Source: Shewanella sp. AS1 | GTDB lineage: Bacteria > Pseudomonadota > Gammaproteobacteria > Enterobacterales > Shewanellaceae | Direction: 5' to 3' | DNA length: 64,000 bases | NCBI RefSeq assembly: GCF_021412565.1 | Contig: NZ_JAKCLJ010000001.1 | Span: 868,001 to 932,000, forward strand | Part shown: positions 11,805 to 22,443 of the stretch, piece by piece | Numbering within the stretch: the stretch's first letter is position 1 | Layout of the letters: every line of letters begins with the position of its first letter | The notes under the pieces: generated by a model | The model's database searches: none | Seen by the model: only the letters and a program-made list of their open reading frames with translations | What the model was told of the DNA's origin: nothing | Position numbers and translations under genes: made by a program

Positions 11805-12188
11805 TTAGAATCCGCGTGGTAGCTGACCCTTTCCCGCTAGTTTGGCTCGCCACAGCTCTTTAGGTGTCATGCCTTTATTAGCTTTAGCATCAGAGCCTTT
11901 TGCATCTGTCTTAGGGCTTGCTTTAGCTGGTTTTGCAGCGGCTTTCGGTTTTGCCGCCTTGGCCTTCTCTGTCTTAAGTTTTGCAGTTTTGACAGTTTCG
12001 GTTTTCGCTTTAGGCGCTTCAGTGCCTTGCTCGGCTAACATGGCTTCAAGATCGCTAAAACGCAGTGACTTGCCGCCGTCGATCTTGTACCAGCTACCCT
12101 TTTGCTCGATAGATACGGTCTTGCCTTGAGCCTTGCTTAGGGCAGTCTCTAACGCGCTAATTACCTCTTCTTTAGTCAAGTTTGACAT
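11805..12188 (-). CDS. Lys/Ala-rich histone-H1-like protein of unknown function
   Basis: A 127-residue protein I do not recognise by family name. Residues 1-55 look like a small folded domain (a helix TKEEVISALETALSKAQ, then strands around SIEQKGSWYKIDGG and a helix FSDLEAMLAEQ). Residues 57-106 are a Lys/Ala/Thr/Pro tail (AKAAKPKAAAKPAKASPK), much like the tails of histone H1-like bacterial proteins. Residues 107-127 form a distinct end, MTPKELWRAKLAGKGQLPRGF in part. The basic tail suggests nucleic-acid binding, which is inference. It is monocistronic and divergent from the Nif3-family gene. Confidence 0.75.
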   Translation of the reverse strand: MSNLTKEEVISALETALSKAQGKTVSIEQKGSWYKIDGGKSLRFSDLEAMLAEQGTEAPKAKTETVKTAKLKTEKAKAAKPKAAAKPAKASPKTDAKGSDAKANKGMTPKELWRAKLAGKGQLPRGF

Positions 12189-12384
12189 AGTTTTAACCTA
12201 TTTATTGATTATCTGTAATTGAAGGTTTGCAGTAATTTTATAGTTTAACTGGTAAAAAAGTCCAATTTTCACAGAGTTTCAACCTATTTCTATGATCTGG
12301 CAGTCAATTATGGCTAAACTAAAGCCAATAAAAAGCGGTAAACATACAGTGGATACCGATGAGGGGTTGAATTTAGGAGTTTGA

Positions 12385-13137
12385 ATGCAAGGTTCAGAAT
12401 TAACGCAATATCTGGCAGAGTTTTTACAGATCTCAAATTATAAAGATTATGCGCCCAATGGGTTGCAGATTGAAGGTAAGGACAGGGTTAAAACTATAGT
12501 AACAGGGGTCACCGCTTGTCAGGCCCTGATAGACAGTGCCATAGCGCTTAACGCCGATGCTCTGTTAGTCCACCATGGCTTTTTCTGGAAAGGGGAGAGT
12601 GAGGTGATCACCGGCATGAAATATAGACGGATAAAATCACTCATCAAACACGACATCAACCTCTATGGTTACCATCTGCCCTTAGATGGTCATCCCATGC
12701 TGGGGAATAATGCCGAGCTGGGACGTGCCTTGGGGGTGATAGATGCCGAAGCGATAGAGGCATCGCCTCAGGGATTGGTGTGGCAGGGGCGTTTGGATAT
12801 GCCGATGGCTGTCACTGAGTTTGCTCAGTTACTTAACAATGTGCTTGGCCGTGATCCACTGCACTTAGGTGAGGGCGACAGGCAGATCCAGCATCTGGCC
12901 TGGTGCACGGGGGGCGCGCAGGATTATATCGATTTTGCCGTGTCTCAGGGGGCCGATGCCTTTATCAGCGGTGAGGTGTCAGAGCGTACTTTCCACAGTG
13001 CCATGGAGCAGAATATTCATTACTTCGCCGCCGGCCACCACGCCACCGAGCGTTTTGGGATCAAAGCCTTGGGCGAGCACCTGGCCGAAAAGTTTGGCTT
13101 AGTACACCATTTTGTCGATATTCCTAACCCTGTGTAA
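12385..13137 (+). CDS. Nif3-like dinuclear metal centre protein (YbgI family)
   Basis: A 250-residue member of the Nif3/YbgI family, annotated in places as GTP cyclohydrolase type 2 although the physiological role is unsettled. It carries the metal ligands expected of the family: LLVHHGFFWKGE near residues 58-69 and the C-terminal AGHHATERFGIKALGEHL. Length equals E. coli YbgI (247). It is alone on its strand, divergent from the Lys/Ala-rich gene and convergent with metG, with a strong hairpin between. Confidence 0.93.
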   Translation: MQGSELTQYLAEFLQISNYKDYAPNGLQIEGKDRVKTIVTGVTACQALIDSAIALNADALLVHHGFFWKGESEVITGMKYRRIKSLIKHDINLYGYHLPLDGHPMLGNNAELGRALGVIDAEAIEASPQGLVWQGRLDMPMAVTEFAQLLNNVLGRDPLHLGEGDRQIQHLAWCTGGAQDYIDFAVSQGADAFISGEVSERTFHSAMEQNIHYFAAGHHATERFGIKALGEHLAEKFGLVHHFVDIPNPV

Positions 13138-13180
13138 TAGCATAAGCTGCAGAGAAGATATTTTGTCTTCGATAGTCATT

Positions 13181-13207
13181 AAAAAGGCCGCTAAGCGGCC
13201 TTTTTCT
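13181..13207. terminator. Bidirectional terminator between the Nif3-family gene and metG
   Basis: A perfect 11 bp stem AAAAAGGCCGC/GCGGCCTTTTT with a three-base loop spans 13181-13205, symmetric for both convergent genes. Confidence 0.9.
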
Positions 13208-13242
13208 GTTTTTGTATTAGGGTTTATTTTGTCTTTAGGGGG

Positions 13243-15273
13243 TTATTTCACCCGCATACCTGGCTGAGCACCCTCATGAGGCTCTAAGATCCACAAATCT
13301 TTCTTACCTGGGCCTGCGGCTAACACCATGCCTTCTGACATGCCAAATCGCATCTTACGCGGCGCGAGGTTGGCCACCATCACTGTCAGCTTACCTTCGA
13401 GATCTTCCGGAGCATAAGCAGATTTAATGCCGGCAAACACCTGTTTGGTGACGCCGCCGAGATCCAGCTGCAGTTTAAGCAGCTTATTGGCCTCGGGTAC
13501 ATGCTCAGCCTTGACGATACGAGCAATGCGCAGATCCAGCTTTACAAAATCATCGAAACTGATCTCATCGCTGATGGGATCGAGATCCAGCTGACTTGGC
13601 TCATTGGCTTGTGCATCACTCGCCTGCAGGTTTTCTGTCGATGCTTCGATAATGGCTTCGATACTCTTCATCTCAACACGTTGCATCAGAGCCTTGAACG
13701 GGGCGATTTCGTGTCCGGCAAGGTTGCGGTCCAGATCGGCCCAGGTCAGTTCTAACTGTAAGAAACCTTCTACATCTTTCGCAAGCTGAGGCAATACAGG
13801 CTTAAGGTAAGTCACTAAGATGCGGAACAGGTTAAGGGCATTGGTGCACACCTGATGGGCCTCTTCCTGCTTGTCTTCCTCTTTTACCAGCTGCCAGGGG
13901 GCTGCATCGGCAACATAGGCGTTGGCAATGTCGGCAAGGGCCATGATTTCACGCATCGCCTTACCGAACTCCCGGGTTTCATAAAATTCGGCAATGGTAT
14001 CTTGTTTGGCTAAGAAGCTCTCAGTTAAGGAGAGATCGTTAATTTGAGCTAATTTGCCATCGAAACGCTTGCTGATAAAGCCCGCTGTCCGTGATGCCAA
14101 GTTTACTAGTTTACCAACCAAGTCTGAGTTAACCCGCTGGGCGAAATCTTCAAGGTTAAGATCCAGATCGTCGATTCGGCTGCTGAGTTTGGCCGCGTAG
14201 TAGTATCGCAGGTACTCAGGATTTAAGTTGTCTAAATAGGTACGGGCCTTGATGAAGGTGCCTTTCGATTTTGACATCTTGGCGCCATTCACTGTGACAT
14301 AGCCGTGGGCGTAGACGCTGTTTGGCTTACGGAAACCGGCGCCTTCGAGCATGGCGGGCCAGAATAGGCTGTGGAAGTAGACAATATCTTTGCCGATAAA
14401 GTGATAGACCTCGGCAGTGGAATCCTTGGCCCAGTATTCATCGAAGTTAATATCGCCGCGCTTATCACACAGGTTCTTGAATGAGCCCATATAACCTATG
14501 GGAGCATCGAGCCAGACATAGAAGAACTTACCTGGCGCATCGGGGATCTCGAAACCAAAATAGGGGGCATCACGTGTGATATCCCACTGTTGCAGACCCT
14601 GCTCGAACCACTCGCCTAACTTATTGGCCATCTCCTGCTGCAACGAGCCTGAGCGGGTCCACTCTTTGAGCATCTCTTCAAAGGCGGGCAGATCGAAGAA
14701 GAAGTGCTCGGTATCTTTCATCACAGGTGTGGCGCCCGATACCGCCGATTTAGGGTCAATCAGATCCGTTGGGCTGTATGTCGCGCCGCAACTGTCGCAG
14801 TTGTCGCCATATTGGTCGGGTGACTTACACTTAGGGCAGGTGCCTTTAACGAAGCGATCCGGCAGGAACATGGATTTTTCTGGGTCAAACAGCTGAGAGA
14901 TGGTTTTCGACTTGATATAACCGCCATCGCGCAGCTTGAGATAGATTTCGCTCGCCAGAGCGCGGTTCTCTTCGCTATGGGTGCTGTGGAAATTATCGAA
15001 CTGGATATTGAAATCGGCAAAATCCTGCTGATGCTCTTTTTGCACCTGAGCTATCATCTCCTCAGGGGCCAGGCCTAACTGCTGGGCCTTGAGCATGATA
15101 GGAGTACCGTGGGCATCGTCGGCACAGATGTAGTGACATTCATGGCCGCGCAGCTTTTGGAAACGGGCCCAGATATCGGTTTGAATATACTCTAACATGT
15201 GACCCAAATGGATAGGTCCATTGGCATAGGGGAGTGCGCTGGTCACGAGAATTTTACGTTGTGAAGTTGCCAT
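13243..15273 (-). CDS. metG: Methionyl-tRNA synthetase
   Basis: MetG charges tRNA-Met. The 676-residue protein has the class I HIGH motif as HLGH at residues 22-25, the zinc knuckle with CPKC and CDSC near residues 146-161, and KMSKS (AKMSKSKGT) near residue 335. The C-terminal 110 residues form the Trbp111-type tRNA-binding domain used for dimerisation ([17 protein letters not shown]). It is divergent from apbC, the same neighbourhood as in E. coli (metG next to apbC/mrp). Confidence 0.98.
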   Translation of the reverse strand: MATSQRKILVTSALPYANGPIHLGHMLEYIQTDIWARFQKLRGHECHYICADDAHGTPIMLKAQQLGLAPEEMIAQVQKEHQQDFADFNIQFDNFHSTHSEENRALASEIYLKLRDGGYIKSKTISQLFDPEKSMFLPDRFVKGTCPKCKSPDQYGDNCDSCGATYSPTDLIDPKSAVSGATPVMKDTEHFFFDLPAFEEMLKEWTRSGSLQQEMANKLGEWFEQGLQQWDITRDAPYFGFEIPDAPGKFFYVWLDAPIGYMGSFKNLCDKRGDINFDEYWAKDSTAEVYHFIGKDIVYFHSLFWPAMLEGAGFRKPNSVYAHGYVTVNGAKMSKSKGTFIKARTYLDNLNPEYLRYYYAAKLSSRIDDLDLNLEDFAQRVNSDLVGKLVNLASRTAGFISKRFDGKLAQINDLSLTESFLAKQDTIAEFYETREFGKAMREIMALADIANAYVADAAPWQLVKEEDKQEEAHQVCTNALNLFRILVTYLKPVLPQLAKDVEGFLQLELTWADLDRNLAGHEIAPFKALMQRVEMKSIEAIIEASTENLQASDAQANEPSQLDLDPISDEISFDDFVKLDLRIARIVKAEHVPEANKLLKLQLDLGGVTKQVFAGIKSAYAPEDLEGKLTVMVANLAPRKMRFGMSEGMVLAAGPGKKDLWILEPHEGAQPGMRVK

Positions 15274-15433
15274 CTTGTCTCAAAAGTCAGTAAGTGCCCA
15301 AAAAGAATGGCATAGATAGTAACCGATCATCGCTAAAGTTTCATTAAAAGCTGCTTTAACTGAGCTAAATCTAGCCGAATACTGTTAGAATTTCTGATAC
15401 ACTTAGCCAAATTAATTTTAAGGGGTAGTCGTT

Positions 15434-16546
15434 TTGTCTGCATCTTCTCAGAATTATCACCTTAGTGATGATCTCCTCGGGCCAGTTTTGGCCATTTTAG
15501 ACGCGTATCAAGATCCATATCTTCATCAGGGTTTAGTCACTGCAGGTTGCGTCACTAAACTGGCTATTGAAGATAAACGTCTGCAACTTGGGCTCTGTTA
15601 CCCCTATCCATGCCAGAGTCAGTACCGTGATACTGTGATGGCGCTGACCCACAAGTTAGCCGTGCTGGATGCCATCGATGAGGTGGAGTGTGAAATCGAT
15701 TTTCAGGCAAAGACAATCGTCTCTGGCGCCGTTGCACCATTGCCAAATGTCAAACAGGTGATTGCCGTAGCATCTGGCAAGGGCGGTGTGGGTAAATCGA
15801 CCACAACCGTTAACCTGGCGCTGGCGCTGGCAGCTGAAGGCGCGAAAGTGGGCATTCTCGATGCTGATATCTACGGTCCTTCGATTCCTATCATGTTAGG
15901 TGTGCCCGATTTTAATCCTGTCTCTCCTGACGGCAAGATGATGACCGCCGCTAGCGCCCATGGCATTGCAGCGCAATCAATCGGCTTCATGCTTGGTGGT
16001 GATGAAGCCGCCGTTTGGCGCGGGCCTATGGCAGCAGGGGCTTTGACTCAATTATTGAATGAAACCCTGTGGCCTGAACTGGATTATCTGGTTATTGATA
16101 TGCCTCCAGGCACAGGCGACATTCAGCTGACGCTGTCGCAAAAAGTGCCTGTCAGTGGTGCGGTTATCGTAACCACTCCGCAGGATATCGCGCTTGCCGA
16201 TGCCAAGAAAGGGATCAGCATGTTTCAGAAGGTAAATATCCCTGTGCTGGGTATTGTCGAAAACATGAGTTTCCACCTGTGCAGCGAGTGTGGTCATAAG
16301 GAGTTTCCTTTCGGCCAGGATGGCGGCGTGAAGATGGCCGAGCGTTATCAGGTGCCGCTATTGGGCCAATTACCGCTTAAACTTAATATTCGCGAAGATG
16401 TGGATCAAGGTGTACCCACAGTGGTCGCCGATCCAGAAGGGCCAGTTTCGCAGCTTTATCTGGCGATTGCTCGTAAAGTGGGAGCGCAACTTGCGTTAAC
16501 CCAAACCCAAGATGTTGTTTCTATTTCAATTTCAGATGACGAGTAA
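15434..16546 (+). CDS. apbC: Iron-sulfur cluster carrier protein ApbC (Mrp)
   Basis: A P-loop ATPase of the Mrp/NBP35 family that binds and transfers Fe-S clusters. Residues 1-90 are a MIP18-type domain; the deviant Walker A GKGGVGKST is at 115-123; a CxxC (LCSECGH) for cluster binding lies near residue 280. The start is a TTG at 15434 with AGGGG at 15420-15424; no ATG serves in this frame near the family start. It is divergent from metG and 9 bp before udk. Confidence 0.93.
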   Translation: MSASSQNYHLSDDLLGPVLAILDAYQDPYLHQGLVTAGCVTKLAIEDKRLQLGLCYPYPCQSQYRDTVMALTHKLAVLDAIDEVECEIDFQAKTIVSGAVAPLPNVKQVIAVASGKGGVGKSTTTVNLALALAAEGAKVGILDADIYGPSIPIMLGVPDFNPVSPDGKMMTAASAHGIAAQSIGFMLGGDEAAVWRGPMAAGALTQLLNETLWPELDYLVIDMPPGTGDIQLTLSQKVPVSGAVIVTTPQDIALADAKKGISMFQKVNIPVLGIVENMSFHLCSECGHKEFPFGQDGGVKMAERYQVPLLGQLPLKLNIREDVDQGVPTVVADPEGPVSQLYLAIARKVGAQLALTQTQDVVSISISDDE

Positions 16547-16555
16547 GGTTAAAGC

Positions 16556-17188
16556 ATGAAATCGCAATGTGTGATCATCGGTATTGCAGGGGCATCTGCT
16601 TCGGGTAAGAGTCTGATAGCAAAGACGATTTATGAAGAATTGTGCCGCGATTTAGGCACAGATCAGATAGCTGTTATCGCCGAAGACTCTTATTATAAAG
16701 ATCAGAGCCACCTCTCTATGGATCAGCGGGTGTTAACTAACTATGACCATCCTAAGGCACTTGATCATCAACTGCTGTGCGCGCATTTAGACGCACTTAA
16801 AAATGGTCAGTCGGTGGATATCCCCCAGTATAGTTACACCGAACATACCCGTATGGCCGAGACAGTGACGCTGACCCCTAAGAAGGTGATTATTCTGGAA
16901 GGGATCTTATTGCTCACTAATCCTGAGCTGCGAGAAAAGATGGATGCCAGTGTCTTTATGGATACACCACTGGATATCTGTTTCATGCGCCGTCTGGCAC
17001 GTGATGTGGCCGAACGGGGACGCACCATGGAGTCTGTGATGAAGCAATATACGCACACCGTCAGACCCATGTTTTTGCAATTCATTGATCCATCGAAGCA
17101 ATATGCTGATATTATCGTGCCAAGAGGCGGAAAAAACCGCATCGCAACCGATATACTAAAAGCCAGAATTCAACACCTTTTAGTCTAG
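16556..17188 (+). CDS. udk: Uridine kinase
   Basis: Udk phosphorylates uridine and cytidine to UMP and CMP in pyrimidine salvage. The 210-residue protein has the P-loop GASASGKS at residues 12-19, the EDSYYKD substrate-binding stretch and the LID-region [12 protein letters not shown]. It begins 9 bp after apbC and is followed after 54 bp by dcd, so the three are likely co-transcribed. The udk-dcd pair also occurs in E. coli. Confidence 0.97.
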   Translation: MKSQCVIIGIAGASASGKSLIAKTIYEELCRDLGTDQIAVIAEDSYYKDQSHLSMDQRVLTNYDHPKALDHQLLCAHLDALKNGQSVDIPQYSYTEHTRMAETVTLTPKKVIILEGILLLTNPELREKMDASVFMDTPLDICFMRRLARDVAERGRTMESVMKQYTHTVRPMFLQFIDPSKQYADIIVPRGGKNRIATDILKARIQHLLV

Positions 17189-17242
17189 TTACCCTGCCTG
17201 GTTGCTGTGGCTAATCACTATGGATAGTGGGAGTTAATTTGA

Positions 17243-17827
17243 ATGCGTTTAACTGACGTAGAAATTGAAACATGTTTAGATGACGGCACAATTGCGATTG
17301 AGCCGCGTCCCGATGCCGATGCGATAAGCGGTGTGAGTGTGGATATTAAGTTAGGCTCCCAGTTTCGCGTATTTCAGGATCATACGGCTCCCTTCATCGA
17401 TTTAAGTGGCCCAAGCGCAGATGTGCAGGCGGCGCTCGATCGTGTGATGAGCGATAAAATCGAGATCCCAGAAGGGGAAGCCTTCTTCCTGCATCCAGGG
17501 GAATTAGCCCTGGCTGTTACCTATGAAACCGTGACTCTGCCGGCTGATATTGTTGGCTGGCTCGATGGCCGCTCATCCTTGGCAAGACTCGGGTTAATGG
17601 TGCATGTCACGGCTCATCGTATCGATCCCGGTTGGCAAGGGAAAATTGTGCTGGAGTTTTACAACAGCGGTAAGCTGCCTCTGGCACTGCGCCCCAGGAT
17701 GACCATAGGCGCGCTGAATTTTGAACGCCTAAGCTCACCTGTTGCCAGACCCTATAATAAGCGCGTTAGCGCCAAATACAGGGATCAGCAGGAAGCGGTG
17801 GCCAGCCGGATAAGTCAGGACAGATAA
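17243..17827 (+). CDS. dcd: dCTP deaminase
   Basis: Dcd converts dCTP to dUTP, the main route to dTTP precursors in these bacteria. The 194-residue protein carries the active-site set of the family: Arg110-Ser111-Ser112, Arg115 and the catalytic Glu138 in KIVLEFY, at the same numbers as in E. coli Dcd. Its stop overlaps the pabC start (TAATG), so translation is likely coupled with the pabC-mltG-tmk-holB run. Confidence 0.98.
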   Translation: MRLTDVEIETCLDDGTIAIEPRPDADAISGVSVDIKLGSQFRVFQDHTAPFIDLSGPSADVQAALDRVMSDKIEIPEGEAFFLHPGELALAVTYETVTLPADIVGWLDGRSSLARLGLMVHVTAHRIDPGWQGKIVLEFYNSGKLPLALRPRMTIGALNFERLSSPVARPYNKRVSAKYRDQQEAVASRISQDR

Positions 17828-18669
17828 TGTCTGCCAATATTTGGGTTAACGGAATTTTCCAGGACAAGGTTTCTGCATTCGACAGAGGGCTTGCCTACGG
17901 CGATGGTCTGTTTGCGACTATGCGCAGCAGCAAAAACGGCGTGCTGTTTTTTGATGCCCACCTACGGCGTTTACAGCAAAGTTGTCGCCGTCTGGGAGTA
18001 GTCTGGCAGCCTAGCGAAGAGTTGCGGCAACTGATTGAAAAGGTCGGAACCGAAGGTGCGGTGGCATCGCAGCGGGATGTGTGTGTTAAGTTTCTGCTCA
18101 GTCGTGGTGTCGGCGGGCGCGGCTATCAGGCGCCAGAGTCGGCACAATTAACCGAGGTGGTGTCCGTGCACGCCATTCCAGCACACTATGCTGACTGGCA
18201 ATCATCAGGCATAAATCTGCAGACCAGCGAGATGACCCTAGCCTTCCAGCCCCGTTTGGCGGGCATCAAGCACCTTAATCGTTTAGAGCAGGTCTTGATC
18301 CGCGCCCAAGCACTCGATGATGACTCAGATGACTGGCTGGTGCTCGATACCCAGGGGAATGTTATCGAGTCTTCGATGGCCAACCTGTTTTTGATTAAGG
18401 GCAAACAGGTGGTGACCCCGAGTCTGCAGGGCTCAGGCGTGGCGGGAGTGATGCGTGAGCAGCTTATTTACTGGTTTATTGACGCGGGCTTTCACGTCGA
18501 TTGTCGCCCTGTGCTGTATGATGAGCTCAAAGATCACGCTCAATTTGATCACGCACTTCTCTCCAATAGTCTGTTTGGTGTGGTTGGAATCAAGCGTATC
18601 GATAAGCGGATGCTTAGCGCCAGCGAGCTTCCTCAAGGTATTTTAAACGACCTGGCGTTAGTATTATGA
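17827..18669 (+). CDS. pabC: Aminodeoxychorismate lyase
   Basis: PabC is a PLP enzyme that splits 4-amino-4-deoxychorismate into pyruvate and p-aminobenzoate for folate synthesis. The 280-residue protein has the class IV fold with AFDRGLAYGDGLFAT near the start and the PLP lysine in GIKHLNRLEQ (about Lys148). In E. coli pabC lies beside fabF; here it is separated from the fab operon but still leads mltG-tmk-holB. It overlaps dcd by one base and mltG by four. Confidence 0.95.
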   Translation: MSANIWVNGIFQDKVSAFDRGLAYGDGLFATMRSSKNGVLFFDAHLRRLQQSCRRLGVVWQPSEELRQLIEKVGTEGAVASQRDVCVKFLLSRGVGGRGYQAPESAQLTEVVSVHAIPAHYADWQSSGINLQTSEMTLAFQPRLAGIKHLNRLEQVLIRAQALDDDSDDWLVLDTQGNVIESSMANLFLIKGKQVVTPSLQGSGVAGVMREQLIYWFIDAGFHVDCRPVLYDELKDHAQFDHALLSNSLFGVVGIKRIDKRMLSASELPQGILNDLALVL

Positions 18670-19673
18670 GTCGAACCTTAGTCAATCTTTTCGGTGCTCT
18701 TCTCTCCATTTTGACCTTGGCAGGAGTTCTGCTTTTTTGGGGCTACCAGAGCCTGATCTCCTATGGTGAATCATCGCTCAAGCTCAATCAGTCTCAGGAG
18801 CTGGAGGTTAAGCGTGGCGGCTCATTGATGCAGATAGCTAAAGGGTTAGAGGCCCAAGGGATCATTCAGGACAGCTGGAAATTAAAAGTGCTGCTCAAGC
18901 TGCATCCCGAGCTGGCCCATATCCGTTCTGGCCTCTATGAAATTACCCCGGATGACACAGTCAATAGCCTGCTGGAAAAGCTGAGCAGCGGCAAGGAGCT
19001 AGTATTTAGCGTTACCCTGATAGAGGGGCAGACCATCAAAGAGTGGCGTGCCCTGTTGCAGCAGCAACCCAGATTAACCTGGCAGGAGGATATCTTTAAT
19101 CAGGTATTGATCGCCCATGGTGATAACTCTGGTCTGCCTGAGGGGAAATTTTATCCCGACACTTACCATTATGTGGCCGGGGATGATGTTAAGCTGGTCG
19201 TTGAGCAGAGCTATCTAAAGATGCAGGCTGAACTGGACAAAGCCTGGCAGGGGCGGGATAAGACAATTCCCTTGACGTCCCCTTACGAGCTATTGATCAT
19301 GGCGTCCATCATAGAAAAAGAGACAGGCAAAGCCGAGGAGCGACCGTGGATTTCGGCGGTATTTACTAATCGGCTGCGTAAGAAGATGCGTCTGCAGACT
19401 GACCCTACTGTGATCTACGGTATGGGCGAACGCTATCAGGGCAATATCACCCGCAAAGATCTGCGTGAGGCGACCCCTTTTAATACCTATCGCATTAAGG
19501 GGCTGACACCAACCCCCATCGCGGCGCCAAGCGGCGCATCGCTGCATGCCGCTGCCCATCCTGCCGAAGTGGATTATCTCTATTTCGTTTCCCGAAATGA
19601 TGGCAGCCATATATTTTCTAACACATTAACCGAGCACAATCGTGCGGTAGACAAGTATCAGAGAAATCGATGA
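18666..19673 (+). CDS. mltG: Endolytic murein transglycosylase MltG
   Basis: MltG cleaves nascent glycan strands at the inner membrane and helps set glycan length. The 335-residue protein has one N-terminal membrane segment (about 8-30), a LysM-like domain (45-110) and the YceG catalytic domain with the essential glutamate at about residue 217 in [10 protein letters not shown]. The start overlaps the pabC stop by four bases and the stop overlaps the tmk start, typical of a compact operon. Confidence 0.96.
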   Translation: MSRTLVNLFGALLSILTLAGVLLFWGYQSLISYGESSLKLNQSQELEVKRGGSLMQIAKGLEAQGIIQDSWKLKVLLKLHPELAHIRSGLYEITPDDTVNSLLEKLSSGKELVFSVTLIEGQTIKEWRALLQQQPRLTWQEDIFNQVLIAHGDNSGLPEGKFYPDTYHYVAGDDVKLVVEQSYLKMQAELDKAWQGRDKTIPLTSPYELLIMASIIEKETGKAEERPWISAVFTNRLRKKMRLQTDPTVIYGMGERYQGNITRKDLREATPFNTYRIKGLTPTPIAAPSGASLHAAAHPAEVDYLYFVSRNDGSHIFSNTLTEHNRAVDKYQRNR

Positions 19674-20299
19674 GTCAACACAGCGCTAAATTTATCGTTA
19701 TTGAGGGATTAGAGGGAGCCGGTAAATCGAGTGCCATCGCTTTAGTCAGAGATTTTATTGAGAAACATCTGGGCGAAGCGCCTATCTGTACAAGGGAGCC
19801 GGGCGGTACTCCTTTGGCCGAGAAAATTCGTGATCTGGTGAAAATCGCCGAGCCAGGTGATCCCCTCTGTGATGAGGCGGAATGCCTGCTGATTTACGCA
19901 GCTAGAGCACAGCTGGTGGCCAATGTGATTAAACCAGCCCTTAGTCGTGGTCAGTGGGTGCTGGGCGACAGACACGATTTGTCATCGCTGGCCTATCAGG
20001 GCGGTGGTCGACAGCTGATGCCATTAGTCGCGTCTGTGAGTGAGGCGACCCTCAAAGGTTTTAAGCCAGATCTGACGCTTTATCTCGATATCGATCCCGT
20101 ACTTGGGCTGCAAAGGGCGGCTAATCGTGGTGCGCTGGATAGAATTGAGCAGCAGGGCATCGACTTTTTTGAGCGGGCGCGTGCGACCTATCTTGCATTA
20201 GCGGCCGAGGATGAATCGATAGCCGTGATCGATGCCAGTCAGAATATGGCCGATGTGCATAAAGATATTCTTGCACTATTGCAGCAGCAGGCTTGGTGA
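19670..20299 (+). CDS. tmk: Thymidylate kinase
   Basis: Tmk phosphorylates dTMP to dTDP. The 209-residue protein has the P-loop GLEGAGKS at residues 13-20, the [11 protein letters not shown] substrate motif and [12 protein letters not shown]. It overlaps mltG by four bases (ATGA) and is followed directly by holB. With dcd upstream, the operon links two steps of dTTP supply to a replisome subunit. Confidence 0.98.
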   Translation: MSQHSAKFIVIEGLEGAGKSSAIALVRDFIEKHLGEAPICTREPGGTPLAEKIRDLVKIAEPGDPLCDEAECLLIYAARAQLVANVIKPALSRGQWVLGDRHDLSSLAYQGGGRQLMPLVASVSEATLKGFKPDLTLYLDIDPVLGLQRAANRGALDRIEQQGIDFFERARATYLALAAEDESIAVIDASQNMADVHKDILALLQQQAW

Positions 20300-20301
20300 C
20301 C

Positions 20302-21231
20302 ATGCAACAACCTTGGCATACACTTCCCTGGCATCAAGGCGTGATAGCCCAGTTTAGCCGACAGCTAAGCGCTGGGCTACAAGGGCACGCCTATTTGGTT
20401 GCCATGCATCAAGGGTATGGCGCCCTGGAGTTAACTGAGCAACTAGCTCAAAGCGCGCTCTGCACTGAGCCAACGCAGCAAGGCGGCTGCGGTCAGTGTA
20501 AGTCTTGTCACTTATTTTTGGCCGGTAACCATCCTGATTATCATAAAGTCGAGGCCGATGGTCAGCAGATTAAGGTCGATCAGATCCGTCAGCTATGCCA
20601 GGAGTTAAGCTCCACAGCGCAGCAGGGGGGCAGGCGGATTGCCGTGATCCAGCATTGCGAACGTCTCAACACTGCCGCGGCCAATGCGCTGTTAAAGACC
20701 CTCGAAGAGCCGGGCAGAGAGACACTGTTATTTCTGCAGACAGATACGCCGAGCCGTTTGATGTCGACCATTAGCAGTCGTTGTCAGCGATTACATTTTC
20801 AGTTGCCATCGACAGCCGAGATCCTGCAATGGTTGCAGCAGCAATATCCCCTCGAGCATGATGTAACCTGGTGCCTATCTACTGTCGGCGGGCCCGTCGA
20901 GCTGCTCAGTGCATTAGAGAGTAAGCGTTATGAGCAATTAGTGCAATTGCGTAAAGACTGGATTCAAAGTTTGTCGTCTGGACACCTCTGTGCTAACTTA
21001 ACTCATGTGGATCAGAAGCAAGTTTCTGATGCGCTTAAAGTTTTGTTTTTAGTCTTGAAACAGAAGCTGATTAAACAAAAACAATACGATGCAGTTATTA
21101 ACGCTAAGATAACCGATTTTGCTACCAAAGTGATGGCCACTTATCATGAGCTGAAGATGATGCCAAATGTGAATTACATGGCCATTTTTCAAATGTTTAT
21201 CTTAGAATATCAATCAATTACTCAAGCTTAA
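20302..21231 (+). CDS. holB: DNA polymerase III delta-prime subunit
   Basis: HolB is part of the clamp loader that places the beta clamp on DNA. The protein is 309 residues from the ATG at 20302; GTG (20296) and TTG (20293) in frame are alternatives but overlap the tmk stop. Residues 54-68 hold the zinc-binding cysteines (CTEPTQQGGCGQCKSC in part). The P-loop is degenerate, as expected for delta-prime, while ALLKTLEEP and the sensor ISSRCQ (SRC motif) are intact. It is followed by pilZ and tatD. Confidence 0.95.
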   Translation: MQQPWHTLPWHQGVIAQFSRQLSAGLQGHAYLVAMHQGYGALELTEQLAQSALCTEPTQQGGCGQCKSCHLFLAGNHPDYHKVEADGQQIKVDQIRQLCQELSSTAQQGGRRIAVIQHCERLNTAAANALLKTLEEPGRETLLFLQTDTPSRLMSTISSRCQRLHFQLPSTAEILQWLQQQYPLEHDVTWCLSTVGGPVELLSALESKRYEQLVQLRKDWIQSLSSGHLCANLTHVDQKQVSDALKVLFLVLKQKLIKQKQYDAVINAKITDFATKVMATYHELKMMPNVNYMAIFQMFILEYQSITQA

Positions 21232-21249
21232 GAGTCGAAAATTAAGAAT

Positions 21250-21576
21250 ATGGTCGATATTGTGGTTAATTTTGATACATTACATCAGCTATATCGTGCT
21301 TATATGCCTTTTATTCAGCCGGCAGGCTTGTTTGTCGCTTCAACTGAAGCCCATTATTTGGGGCAGGAATTGAACATTGCTTATCAACTGCCCGGTTCTA
21401 CGACTAAGTATGAGTTTAAAGGTGTGGTGGTTTGGATTAACCCCTTAGGGGCATCGGGCGGGCGACCGGCAGGTGTCGGGGTGAAAATCGTCTCAGATGC
21501 GTCTACCCATAAACACCATATTGAAAACCTGCTTTCCCGCCAGCTGGCCTCAAGTGATTTGACCTGTACCATGTAG
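21250..21576 (+). CDS. pilZ: PilZ-domain protein
   Basis: A 108-residue protein of the type IV pilus PilZ family. It has the beta-rich PilZ fold but, like the founding PilZ, lacks the RxxxR motif at its N terminus that binds cyclic-di-GMP; it keeps FKGVVVWINP and the RPAGVGVKI strand. PilZ is required for type IV pilus biogenesis in Pseudomonas, where it also sits between holB and a tatD-type gene. It begins 18 bp after holB. Confidence 0.9.
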   Translation: MVDIVVNFDTLHQLYRAYMPFIQPAGLFVASTEAHYLGQELNIAYQLPGSTTKYEFKGVVVWINPLGASGGRPAGVGVKIVSDASTHKHHIENLLSRQLASSDLTCTM

Positions 21577-21619
21577 CTAGGTATCCTTTGCCTCTTTTGT
21601 GTTCTACTTGGATATTTGC

Positions 21620-22408
21620 GTGTTAATCGACTCCCATTGCCATCTGGATCGCCTTAAGGCGGCGCCGGATCATGACTCACTCGACCTCCTTCTTACTCAG
21701 GCAAAGGCCAGAGGTGTTGACTATTTTCTCTGCGTTAACGTTCGCCAGAAAGGCTTTCGTGAGATGCAGGCTAAGATGGCTGCATTTGAGCAGGTTTTTC
21801 TCTCTGCGGGTGTGCATCCACTGGATGTGAAAGAAGGCTTAGATACCCAGGAGTTACATCAATATATTCAAGATCCTAAAGTGGTTGCTATCGGCGAAAC
21901 CGGACTGGATTATTTCTATGACGATGAAACCAAGGCACTGCAGCAGCAATGCTTTGAACAGCAAATTGCTCTGGCTGTCGAGGTGAATAAGCCGCTTATC
22001 GTCCATACCCGGGATGCCAGAGAAGATACCATTGCTCTACTTAAGGCTGGCCATGCCGACAAGGTGGGCGGTGTGCTGCACTGTTTTACCGAAAATTGGG
22101 AGATGGCCAAAGCCGCGCTGGATCTGGGCTTCTATATTTCTGTGTCTGGGATAGTGACCTTTAAGAATGCTGGCGATCTACGCAGTGTTATCCGTAAGGT
22201 GCCGCAGGATCGCCTGCTCGTCGAAACCGATGCACCTTATTTGGCTCCAGTGCCCCACAGAGGTCAGGAGAATCAGCCTGCCTATGTTCGCGATGTGGCT
22301 GAGTTTGTCGCCGAGTTGCGCGGTGAGTCTTTCGAGGCATTGGCTCAGGCGACCACCCAAAACTTCTTTAATCTATTTAAAGATGCCGCCACATTAGTAC
22401 AGCGTTAA
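21620..22408 (+). CDS. TatD-family metal-dependent hydrolase (YcfH type)
   Basis: A 262-residue TIM-barrel metallohydrolase of the TatD family, related to YcfH of E. coli; TatD-family members act as DNases or D-amino-acyl deacylases, and the substrate here is not known. The GTG at 21620 opens the family start MLIDSHCHLD with the HxH metal site; a longer reading from 21599 has no support. GETGLDY, VHTRDA, HCFTE and the final VETDAPYLAP carry the other metal ligands. It is the last gene of the pabC-to-tatD run. Confidence 0.92.
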   Translation: MLIDSHCHLDRLKAAPDHDSLDLLLTQAKARGVDYFLCVNVRQKGFREMQAKMAAFEQVFLSAGVHPLDVKEGLDTQELHQYIQDPKVVAIGETGLDYFYDDETKALQQQCFEQQIALAVEVNKPLIVHTRDAREDTIALLKAGHADKVGGVLHCFTENWEMAKAALDLGFYISVSGIVTFKNAGDLRSVIRKVPQDRLLVETDAPYLAPVPHRGQENQPAYVRDVAEFVAELRGESFEALAQATTQNFFNLFKDAATLVQR

Positions 22409-22443
22409 ACCTTTGGATAGATAAGAGATAGATAAGAGAGAGA

